64,000 bases of DNA from the NCBI RefSeq assembly GCF_003634635.1, contig NZ_RBJB01000005.1, positions 186,001 to 250,000 of the forward strand, in the 5' to 3' direction. Numbering within the stretch: the stretch's first letter is position 1; each line of letters opens with the position of its first letter. The notes below the pieces were generated by a model. That model had not been told where the DNA came from. It worked only from the letters and a program-made list of their open reading frames with translations, and did not search any database. This document shows positions 19,375 to 26,309 of the stretch, piece after piece. A program made the translations under genes and the position numbers. Source of the stretch: Marinobacter nauticus (GTDB lineage Bacteria; Pseudomonadota; Gammaproteobacteria; Pseudomonadales; Oleiphilaceae).

Positions 19375-19719
19375 ATGACTACAGTAACGTGCTATCGCCC
19401 GCTCGGGCAAAAGGAATTGGATTTGGTAGAGGAAAGCGGTTTTACGCGGTGGCCACCTAGATTACCAGAACAACCAATTTTCTACCCAGTTACCAGTGAG
19501 GAATACGCCATCGAGCTGACTCAGTGGAACATTACCGATTTTGGGAAGGGCTACGTATCTAAATTCGAGGTGAAAAAAGAATTTATGGATCGTTTCCCAA
19601 TAAAAACCGTGGGTGCTAAGAGGCACACAGAGTGGTGGGTTCCCGCAGAGAAACTTGAAGAACTCAATGATAATATTGTGGGTAAGATCGAGATAATTGG
19701 CGAGTACGGTAATTCATAA
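19375..19719 (+). CDS. Cassette 1: crystallin-J1-like (ADP-ribosylation/crystallin J1) family protein
   Basis: A 114-residue soluble protein resembling the small family annotated as ADP-ribosylation/crystallin J1, frequently found in integron cassettes. Family-like blocks: YRPLGQKELDLVEESGF, WPPRLPEQPIFYPV, YVSKFEVKKEF, TEWWVPAEKLEELNDNIVGK. Biochemical role unknown. It is the first cassette, 19 bases after the putative attI core, and ends inside the R'' box of attC1. Confidence 0.65.
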   Translation: MTTVTCYRPLGQKELDLVEESGFTRWPPRLPEQPIFYPVTSEEYAIELTQWNITDFGKGYVSKFEVKKEFMDRFPIKTVGAKRHTEWWVPAEKLEELNDNIVGKIEIIGEYGNS

Positions 19720-19828
19720 CAATACGGTCAACGGGACGCCTTGGCTCCGGTGCTGTTTGTGCATTTGCTTCGCAAATTGTCACACAACCATCACCTTCAC
19801 CAACGCGCCCGTTACCTCTGCGTTATGC
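19714..19828 (+). repeat. attC1 recombination site
   Basis: About 115 bp, from TCATAAC overlapping the cassette 1 stop codon to GTTATGC at 19822-19828. The ends are imperfectly complementary (CATAAC...GGTCAACGGG against CCCGTTACC...GTTATG), and the centre contains a further inverted repeat (ATTTGC-TTC-GCAAAT). The longest well-formed attC of the array. Confidence 0.82.
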
Positions 19829-19864
19829 GGCACCATTAAAATAAACAATGAGCGGGAGAGTAGA

Positions 19865-20260
19865 ATGGAGGAGAATAATGAAGTTGATAAGGCTATTAAG
19901 GCCTTAGAGATCGCAAATGTGCTTTCTGCCTCAGTCTCTGAAGGTTATGGAAAAGCTTATGCAAGTGCAGAGGCTTTCGCGGAAAAAGCACCTGGGAAGC
20001 AATGCTCAATCTTGGGATATCTATTGGTTTTGCTCGCTTGTGTAGGCGAAGGCATTGATATGATCTGGTTCCTTGATAGAGAAATTATGGATAACGGAGT
20101 CTCTCTGGGACTACTTGGTTTTGGCTCATTGCTTGTAATATCAGGTAGCGTAGTATCGGGATATTTTTTGGTTCGCCACTTGAATGAATTGGATAGGCAA
20201 GCTGAGAGCATTGAAAAAAATAAGCATTCGATCTTGAGCAAGATTCTGCCAAAAGGGTAG
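19865..20260 (+). CDS. Cassette 2: small membrane protein of unknown function
   Basis: 131 residues with no recognised family. An acidic helical N-terminus (residues 1-45) is followed by two hydrophobic segments near 47-68 (ILGYLLVLLACVGEGIDMIW) and 80-103 (LGFGSLLVISGSVVSGYFLV), then a charged C-terminal tail (NELDRQAESIEKNKHSILSK). The ATG at 19865 has GGGAGAG before it and lies just inside the cassette; an upstream in-frame start would run through attC1. Role unknown. Confidence 0.75.
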   Translation: MEENNEVDKAIKALEIANVLSASVSEGYGKAYASAEAFAEKAPGKQCSILGYLLVLLACVGEGIDMIWFLDREIMDNGVSLGLLGFGSLLVISGSVVSGYFLVRHLNELDRQAESIEKNKHSILSKILPKG

Positions 20261-20313
20261 GACTACAGCCATGCACGATAGCGAAGTCTGTTCTTAATTA
20301 GAAGCACCAAGCC

Positions 20314-20385
20314 GCATAACCAAGCGCTGCTGCCGGACAAATTTTCCGCTGCGCTCCAAATTTGCCGCAGAGCACGGCGTTATAC
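20314..20385 (+). repeat. attC2 recombination site
   Basis: 72 bp from R'' GCATAAC (20314) to R' GTTATAC (20379-20385). The halves pair over most of their length (GCGCTGC..., GACAAATTTT against AAATTTGCCGC). Resembles attC4 closely, including the central CGCTGCGCTCC. Confidence 0.88.
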
Positions 20386-20397
20386 CTACGTGAACCT

Positions 20398-21003
20398 ATG
20401 AACGAGTCGGAAACCCTAGTAGACGAGATCCTTACTGACCTTGGTATAGAGCATCGAAAACTGCCTGAGTTGGGTGAGCCTACACCTGACTTTGAGATTT
20501 GGGTCGAAAGCTTGACCAGTTATTGGGAGGTAAAAGAATTTGTCGAAAACCCTTACGAGAAAAAGGTTCTAGAAGGACATCACGAAATATACAGCACCAA
20601 CTCTGACCGAATAGCAGATCGTGTGAAGAGTGCATCTATTCAATTTAAAGGATATGGGGCTACTGACAAGCCGTGTGTAGTTGTACTCTGCGACAAGAGA
20701 GACTTCGCCGTGAGAGATTTGCTCCTCATCCAGAACGTTCAGTCTGCGATGATGGGAGCCGCGGAGTTTATGAAGCAGAAGGATGGCCAAGTTGTAGAAG
20801 TAAGCCGGCGCCCCGGCTTATTTACCAATCGAAAGGAATATATCAGTGCGATTGCGGTAGCATTCTTGGCAACCAAAGAATTGGTGGTACTCCATAATCC
20901 GAATGCCGCTCATTCACTGTTAGCCAGCCCGCTAGTATCTAAATTCAAACACCAGTACCAGGCTCGCTCTACGGACGTGGGTTTGAGCTGGGAAAAGGTA
21001 TAA
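20398..21003 (+). CDS. Cassette 3: putative PD-(D/E)XK-fold nuclease-like protein
   Basis: A 201-residue soluble protein without a confident family. Residues 30-46 give a PD...ExK pattern: P30-D31 (EPTPDFEIW) and E44-V45-K46 (YWEVKEF), spaced as in restriction-endonuclease-like folds, preceded by an acidic helix (ETLVDEILTDLG). A basic helix and strand follow (DRIADRVKSASIQF, CVVVLCDKRD). Fold and nuclease activity are inference from motif spacing. ATG 20398 lies 12 bases after the cassette junction. Such a gene could act in phage defence or DNA metabolism. Confidence 0.65.
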   Translation: MNESETLVDEILTDLGIEHRKLPELGEPTPDFEIWVESLTSYWEVKEFVENPYEKKVLEGHHEIYSTNSDRIADRVKSASIQFKGYGATDKPCVVVLCDKRDFAVRDLLLIQNVQSAMMGAAEFMKQKDGQVVEVSRRPGLFTNRKEYISAIAVAFLATKELVVLHNPNAAHSLLASPLVSKFKHQYQARSTDVGLSWEKV

Positions 21004-21056
21004 CAAATCGCGTCACTCGGACGCACTAAAGTGCGCCGGTGCGCTCCGCGTTAGAA
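20998..21056 (+). repeat. attC3 recombination site
   Basis: 59 bp from GTATAAC, overlapping the cassette 3 stop, to GTTAGAA (21050-21056). The centre is a long palindrome (GACGCACTAAAGTGCGCC). Nearly identical to attC5. Confidence 0.88.
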
Positions 21057-21076
21057 TTTCTCAAACACTTTAAGAC

Positions 21077-22150
21077 GTGAGTTTTAATGTTATGACGGGA
21101 TCATCGTTTGATTTGGTAATAAAGGATAAAGACGACGGACAGGATATAAACCTTCCCGTTTCACCTGAAAAGCTTGGTGGGTTTATCTCAAGCCTTTTAG
21201 GTCAGGCGCAAACGATTGAAAGAGAGCTTTACGGAACATTTGATGTTAACCATGAATGGCTCTTGCACTTGCACGCATTAGTTGACCAGAGAATAAAGCA
21301 GCAAAATCATGCAAGCTTGACGGATTTTAAAGCGATCATATTTTATGAAGACAATCTTAAAAGAACTTTAAATTCAGTCGAAGCGTTCCAGCATTTTTCT
21401 GAGACAAAGAAGATTACTTCCCAGTCCGTGCGAATAACATGGACTTACCTTGTAAGTTTTCCCAACAAGGACATTCCTGAAAAGCAAGAAATTGGAGTTT
21501 ATCTCTCTTCTAAAGCTCCTGCAGCGTCAAAGCCGGAAGATCCAGTTAGGAGAATAATGTCCTCAAAGCATAAGGTGGGCGTTATATCATATAGAATAAG
21601 CCATACAGAAAGGACTTGGGGTGATGACATTGAAAACCTTTTGAAACAAGAAATAGATCATGTTTTGGAGGAGGAGCCTAATAATTCATTTTTATCGGTA
21701 GCTTTTGCTCTATTATCACTAGCATTTTTATTTGGCGGGATGCTCTTCCCTGAATGGATGAACGAATATATTCAGAAAGCCCAAGTGGAAAGCATATTTC
21801 ACAACTATCAAGAAGTGATTGATTCTAAACCCTTAACGATTCAGGATTTGGGTGAAAAAGTTGACCTTACCCTTGAGGCATTGCGCCCGGAAAATGGAAT
21901 TACGAAAGTTGGCTTTGGGTACAGAATTATTTCTTTTGCTTTTGGTATGGCGATGGCGGTCTGGTGTATATTTCTCTCAGAACGAGAAAAGCCAAGTTTC
22001 GTGGTTCTGACTAAAGAAGCTAAGCAAAGAAGAGAAAAACTAATAGCGAGAGAGAAAAGAAGTTACTTCATATGGTTTTTTTCCTTCATCGTTAGCGTTG
22101 GAGCAGGTGTCCTGGGAAATTATGTTTATTATATTTTCACCACAACTTAG
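21077..22150 (+). CDS. Cassette 4: membrane protein with large cytoplasmic domain, unknown function
   Basis: A 357-residue protein, the largest cassette product, with no recognised family. The first 200 residues look soluble (helical around 35-75, beta-rich around 115-175, with KVGVISYRISHTERTWGDD) and are followed by hydrophobic segments near 204-224 (FLSVAFALLSLAFLFGGMLF), 282-301 (YRIISFAFGMAMAVWCIFLS) and 330-354 (YFIWFFSFIVSVGAGVLGNY), with a helical linker between the first two. Start GTG 21077, with an alternative ATG at 21092. The domain plan of a sensor-like part tied to a membrane part is seen in several defence proteins, but function is unknown. Confidence 0.75.
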   Translation: MSFNVMTGSSFDLVIKDKDDGQDINLPVSPEKLGGFISSLLGQAQTIERELYGTFDVNHEWLLHLHALVDQRIKQQNHASLTDFKAIIFYEDNLKRTLNSVEAFQHFSETKKITSQSVRITWTYLVSFPNKDIPEKQEIGVYLSSKAPAASKPEDPVRRIMSSKHKVGVISYRISHTERTWGDDIENLLKQEIDHVLEEEPNNSFLSVAFALLSLAFLFGGMLFPEWMNEYIQKAQVESIFHNYQEVIDSKPLTIQDLGEKVDLTLEALRPENGITKVGFGYRIISFAFGMAMAVWCIFLSEREKPSFVVLTKEAKQRREKLIAREKRSYFIWFFSFIVSVGAGVLGNYVYYIFTTT

Positions 22151-22222
22151 TTCTAACAAGTTGCTGCACGCGGATAAATTACTCGCTGCGCTCCTAATTT
22201 ACCGGTGAGCAAGGTGTTATGC
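22151..22222 (+). repeat. attC4 recombination site
   Basis: 72 bp from TTCTAAC to GTTATGC (22216-22222), beginning directly after the cassette 4 stop. Pairs GATAAATTA with TAATTTACC and shares CGCTGCGCTCC with attC2. Confidence 0.87.
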
Positions 22223-22233
22223 AGGGAAGTTAG

Positions 22234-22776
22234 ATGGATTCGTTTGAGTTTATCCTAGGTATGACAGATAGCTTGGCTTGGCCAGTCACGGTCATACTTA
22301 TCGTCTTTTTGCTTCGGAGTGATATCGGTGCCGTCCTCCGCAAAGTGAAAAGACTCAAACACAAAGACACGGAAGTTGATTTTGAAAGGGAATTAGAAGT
22401 AGCTCTCGAAACCGCTGCTTCCGACTCGACATTGGCCGAGCCTTTGGATGATGGCTCTGAGATGAGCGAGCTCGCGAAGTACTCACCCAGAGGCGCCATC
22501 ATTGAATCTTGGCTGCAAGTCGAGAAAGCACTCAAGGTATATGCGGAAAAACATGGCCTAGAGTTTGATAAGAGAAAGCCATTTCGACTTGGGCAGGGAC
22601 ACGCTGAAAACCCTGAATACGCGCGCTTAGGAAATAGCACCATCGAAACTCTAAAAAGCCTCAGATTTTTGCGAAACCAAGCTGTGCATATGAGTGATAC
22701 AGACCTGGATTATCAAGAGGCGATCGAGTACCAAGAGCTTGCCCGGAAGGTAGTCCGGAAACTAGAAAATGCATAA
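22234..22776 (+). CDS. Cassette 5: membrane-anchored protein with HEPN-type RxxxxH motif
   Basis: 180 residues. One N-terminal membrane helix near 12-28 (LAWPVTVILIVFLL), a charged linker (LRKVKRLKHKDTEVDFEREL), and a helical C-terminal domain from about 85 with ESWLQVEKALKVYAEK and LKSLRFLRNQAVHMSD. R147-N-Q-A-V-H152 fits the RxxxxH (R-x4-6-H) active-site pattern of HEPN RNases, and the layout recalls DUF4145/HEPN-like proteins. RNase activity and a defence role are inference. No antitoxin-like partner lies next to it. The stop codon lies in attC5. Confidence 0.7.
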   Translation: MDSFEFILGMTDSLAWPVTVILIVFLLRSDIGAVLRKVKRLKHKDTEVDFERELEVALETAASDSTLAEPLDDGSEMSELAKYSPRGAIIESWLQVEKALKVYAEKHGLEFDKRKPFRLGQGHAENPEYARLGNSTIETLKSLRFLRNQAVHMSDTDLDYQEAIEYQELARKVVRKLENA

Positions 22777-22830
22777 CAAGTCGCGTCACGCGGACGCACT
22801 AAAGTGCGCCGGTGCGCTTTAGCGTTATGC
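22771..22830 (+). repeat. attC5 recombination site
   Basis: 60 bp from GCATAAC, containing the cassette 5 stop, to GTTATGC (22824-22830). The core TCGCGTCAC-CGGACGCACTAAAGTGCGCCGG repeats that of attC3 with a few differences. Confidence 0.9.
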
Positions 22831-22833
22831 AGG

Positions 22834-23175
22834 ATGATGAACTGGTCAATCGCTAAAAAATTATCAGGTGGAGCGCTGACATTGATCGGTTTGGCCGTGT
22901 TGGCAGATATCCTCGTCGCATTGTTCATCGGGCGTGGTGCGCTGACCTCTGAATCTGTTGGTTGCTATCTTACTGATGCAATGGTGATTGGTTTTCACTG
23001 TCAGGGGTTTTGGGTATCTGACATTGTGTCGGCCTGGCTCAACCTTCCAGCGTGGGCGGTCTACGGGTTAATGTTTGCACCCTATAGCTTGAAAGCGGCC
23101 ATTCTGGCAATTTTGGTGTGGCTGCCGCTAATCATCTTCATCGTGGCGTCTCGCAAGGTGGCTCAACGTGCATAA
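22834..23175 (+). CDS. Cassette 6: small integral membrane protein
   Basis: 113 residues, mostly hydrophobic, with probable membrane helices near 12-32 (GGALTLIGLAVLADILVALF), 62-83 (IVSAWLNLPAWAVYGLMFAP) and 86-106 (KAAILAILVWLPLIIFIVAS), and a short basic tail (RKVAQRA). No family recognised. ATG 22834 (or 22837) lies just after the cassette junction. An upstream in-frame start at 22804 would lie inside attC5 and is rejected. The stop codon lies in attC6. Confidence 0.7.
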   Translation: MMNWSIAKKLSGGALTLIGLAVLADILVALFIGRGALTSESVGCYLTDAMVIGFHCQGFWVSDIVSAWLNLPAWAVYGLMFAPYSLKAAILAILVWLPLIIFIVASRKVAQRA

Positions 23176-23271
23176 CAAGGCGCAGCAGTTCGCGGCCGAT
23201 GGCCGCCGGACGCCCTTTACGTGGCTCTTTCGTCGCCACTCCAAGGTCGCCGCTGTGCTTCGGCTTTATGT
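23170..23271 (+). repeat. attC6-like site, degenerate R' end
   Basis: About 102 bp from GCATAAC to TTTATGT, where GTTATGC would be expected. The ends still pair (CATAAC...GCGCAGCAG against GCTGTGCTTCGGCTTTATG). The altered R' box should impair excision here. The stop codon of vapC on the other strand is formed by the TTA inside this box. Confidence 0.65.
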
Positions 23272-23667
23272 TTCTCTCAGAGCAGGCTCAAGTCCAAGGT
23301 GATCGACGAAAGGGATAAAGTCGCGATCTAGAAACAGCAGTGGTAGCTCTTTCTCTATGCAGAAGGTCGCGATGATGACGTCGGCAGTTTTTCGGATTGT
23401 GATGCCCTTTTTGCGGAGTGCCCGATAATTGTCCGCGCAAACAAGTGCCATGTCTTTGCCAAACATTTCATACTGTTCCAGCGAGAGCAGGCTCTGTTTG
23501 GTCTGACGATAGTGTTTGTCGTTGCGGATGCCTTGCAGGATTTCCAGAAATATGAGGTCGCCGATAGCGACGGATCCTTGGACTATTGAGGCATCCAACA
23601 GGTCAGTCTGCGGGTTCTTGACTCCGTTGAAATAGTCGATCCAGACGCTGGTATCCACCAGTATCAT
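23266..23667 (-). CDS. vapC: Cassette 7: VapC-family PIN-domain ribonuclease toxin
   Basis: 133-residue PIN-domain protein, the toxin of a type II toxin-antitoxin pair. The acidic metal-binding residues are visible: D5 (ILVDTSVWIDYF), E43 (FLEILQGI), D at about 95 (KTADVIIA) and D at about 114 (LFLDRDFI). VapC toxins cut tRNA or rRNA at specific sites; the target cannot be read from sequence. It overlaps the vapB stop by 4 bp and runs against the direction of the other cassettes. Confidence 0.9.
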   Translation of the reverse strand: MILVDTSVWIDYFNGVKNPQTDLLDASIVQGSVAIGDLIFLEILQGIRNDKHYRQTKQSLLSLEQYEMFGKDMALVCADNYRALRKKGITIRKTADVIIATFCIEKELPLLFLDRDFIPFVDHLGLEPALRET

Positions 23668-23858
23668 CCGGCGCTCCGCATTTCATCCAGGTCGCCTTCC
23701 CACTTAATTTTGCCACGCAGCTTTCGAATTTCCTGCTGCTTGCTAAGCTGGACCAGAAGTTTCAGGCCTTGCTCAACGGCCTCTTTTTTGGTTTCGTAGC
23801 CGGAAGCTTTGAGGGCTTCGGCCATCAGTTGGTCGTCAATGACGATGTTCGTTCTCAT
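23664..23858 (-). CDS. vapB: Cassette 7: VapB-family antitoxin
   Basis: 64-residue antitoxin with an N-terminal DNA-binding half (MRTNIVIDDQLMAEALKASG, TKKEAVEQGLKLLVQ), matching the VapB type 2 pattern, and a basic-acidic C-terminal tail that would block VapC. The ATG at 23858 has an AGGTG site upstream; an extension to 23924 would cross the operator palindrome. First gene of a two-gene operon with vapC and probably its autorepressor. Confidence 0.87.
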   Translation of the reverse strand: MRTNIVIDDQLMAEALKASGYETKKEAVEQGLKLLVQLSKQQEIRKLRGKIKWEGDLDEMRSAG

Positions 23859-23869
23859 ATGGCACCTAT

Positions 23870-23895
23870 GTGTATAAATGTCTAGCTCTATACAC
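23870..23895. promoter_or_regulatory. Operator palindrome of vapBC
   Basis: GTGTATA at 23870-23876 and its exact complement TATACAC at 23889-23895, with a 12-bp spacer, 12 bases before the vapB start. This is the expected place and form for a VapB/VapBC autoregulatory operator. It shows that the pair carries its own promoter inside the cassette. Confidence 0.7.
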
Positions 23896-23915
23896 AATCT
23901 AGCACTTTGAGGAAA

Positions 23916-23993
23916 ACATAACAATCGGCTGCACAGCGACCGATTTTCCGCCGCTACACGGCTCCAAACCGGCGCGTGAGCCGGGCGTCACCC
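23916..23993 (+). repeat. attC7-like terminal site, degenerate R' end
   Basis: About 78 bp from ACATAAC to GTCACCC, where GTTRRRY is expected. The halves still pair (CGGCTGCACAGCG..., CGATTTTCCGCCG, AACCGGCGCGTGAGCC). It closes the array on the right and may be an old, inactive site. Confidence 0.6.
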
Positions 23994-24041
23994 CTAGTCT
24001 GAATATTCGCTTCGCGAACGTCCACATCCCCGGCAAGACTC

Positions 24042-24055
24042 AACAAAAGCGAACA
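24042..24055 (+). repeat. Right copy of 14-bp direct repeat bracketing the integron
   Basis: AACAAAAGCGAACA, identical to 18459-18472. It lies between the last attC-like site and the end of fghA. The remainder of 23994-24128 shows no gene. Confidence 0.55.
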
Positions 24056-24128
24056 CTGGCAAGCCCCCGCTGCAATATGAGCCAATTTCCCACTGCTCTG
24101 AAAAACCTACGCCCAGTCTGTCTCGATA

Positions 24129-24980
24129 TCAATAATTTGAGCCACACCCCAGATGCCGGCCATGAAATCGCAGATGCTGCTCGATAAAGCTCGAGATAAA
24201 GAAGTAGCTGTGGTCGTAGCCCTCCCGGAAATTGAGCTCCAGCGGGTAATTGCTGGTGCTGGCTGCGGCCGCAAGCGCCTCTGGCCGAAGTTGATCAGTC
24301 AGAAAGTTATCCGCGTCCCCCTGGTCGACCAGTGCCGGTACGAACTGTGTTGCATCCCGCATCAGCAGGCTGGCGTCGTATTCGGCCCAACGCGAGCTGT
24401 CTTTGCCCAGGTAGGCAGTAAAGGCCTTTTTGCCCCATGGGCAGTTTACCGGGTTGCTGATCGGGCTGAAGGCCGACACGGACTGGTACCGCGCCGGGTT
24501 GCGCATAGCCAGAACCAGGGCGCCATGACCACCCATTGAATGGCCCGCAATCGAGCGTTGATTCGTTACCGGGAAAACAGATTCGATCAGTGCAGGCAGC
24601 TCATTGAGAGCATAGTCGTACATGCGGTAGTGGGGATGCCATGGGCTTTCGGTCGCGTTTACATAGAAGCCCGCCCCCTGGCCAAGATCGTAGCTTTCAT
24701 CGTCGGCAACGTGATCGCCCCGGGGGCTGGTATCCGGTGCCACGATGGCCATGCCCAGTTCTGCAGCCGCGCGATGGGCGCCGGCTTTCTGCATGAAGTT
24801 TTCGTCTGTGCAGGTGAGGCCGGAAAGCCAGTAAAGCACCGGCACTTTCTGTCCGTTGGCAACCTGCGGTGGCAGGTAGATGGCGAAGCGCATGGCGCAG
24901 CCAAGGCTTTCGGACGGATGGCTGTACTGTTTGTGCCAGCCACCAAAACTTTTGTTACTGCTCAGGTTTTCAAGGGTCAT
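24129..24980 (-). CDS. fghA: S-formylglutathione hydrolase
   Basis: Hydrolyses S-formylglutathione to formate and glutathione, the second step of glutathione-dependent formaldehyde detoxification. The 283-residue alpha/beta hydrolase starts with the family N-terminus (SSNKSFGGWHKQYSH) and has the nucleophile elbow GHSMGGHGAL and the C-terminal catalytic His in GYDHSYFFI. It lies 51 bp after frmA on the same strand, with a GC-rich hairpin between them, and has its own ribosome binding site (GGAGTG). Confidence 0.95.
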   Translation of the reverse strand: MTLENLSSNKSFGGWHKQYSHPSESLGCAMRFAIYLPPQVANGQKVPVLYWLSGLTCTDENFMQKAGAHRAAAELGMAIVAPDTSPRGDHVADDESYDLGQGAGFYVNATESPWHPHYRMYDYALNELPALIESVFPVTNQRSIAGHSMGGHGALVLAMRNPARYQSVSAFSPISNPVNCPWGKKAFTAYLGKDSSRWAEYDASLLMRDATQFVPALVDQGDADNFLTDQLRPEALAAAASTSNYPLELNFREGYDHSYFFISSFIEQHLRFHGRHLGCGSNY

Positions 24981-24996
24981 TGGACACTCCGTTGCG

Positions 24997-25025
24997 GGGC
25001 GGCCCGCCGAAGCGGCGGGCCGCCC
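24997..25025. terminator. GC-rich perfect hairpin between frmA and fghA
   Basis: Arms GGGCGGCCCGCCG (24997-25009) and its complement (25013-25025) around a 3-nt loop. No T-run follows on either strand, so it may stabilise or partly terminate the frmA-fghA message rather than end it. Confidence 0.5.
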
Positions 25026-25031
25026 TCACCA

Positions 25032-26174
<1,143 letters not shown>

Positions 26175-26232
26175 TCATTCAGGAAGGGCGCCGCGCCCAA
26201 ACGAAGGCCATATTGTATTTATGGTTCTCTGA

Positions 26233-26255
26233 TTGATAATCGCTGTTTTTATCAA
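26233..26255. promoter_or_regulatory. T-N11-A type LysR operator between frmA and the LysR gene
   Basis: TTGATA, 11 bases, TATCAA: a perfect dyad fitting the LysR-family T-N11-A rule, in the 150-bp divergent promoter region and about 75 bp from each start. It suggests that the LysR protein controls frmA-fghA, itself, or both. Confidence 0.6.
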
Positions 26256-26309
26256 ATCACCTTTACGTATGTGTAATAATCGGCTGACGCAAAGCAAAAA
26301 GGGATAATC

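Larger units (their letters stand above)
18532..23993. mobile_element. Chromosomal integron: broken intI, attI region and seven cassettes
   Basis: The classic integron layout: an integrase gene on the minus strand, an attI region, and plus-strand cassettes running away from it, each a gene followed by an attC-like imperfect palindrome. R'' boxes (such as GCATAAC) and R' boxes (such as GTTATGC, GTTAGAA) recur at the gene ends. Cassette genes are visibly more AT-rich than the flanking core genes and show no relation to one another. It lies between mucD and fghA, in a place where Pseudomonas has mucD next to lepA. The integrase is a deletion and frameshift pseudogene, so the array cannot be rearranged by its own enzyme. 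Confidence 0.88.

Noticed and set aside
22804..22833. Upstream in-frame start for cassette 6
   Set aside because: It would begin inside attC5; the ATG at 22834 lies just after the cassette junction, as in the other cassettes.
23118..23318. 66-codon plus-strand frame across attC6
   Set aside because: It spans the attC-like palindrome and overlaps the end of vapC; no family.
19350..23993. CRISPR array as an explanation for the repeated palindromes
   Set aside because: The repeats are imperfect, of differing lengths (about 60-115 bp), and separated by whole genes, which fits attC sites and not CRISPR repeats.
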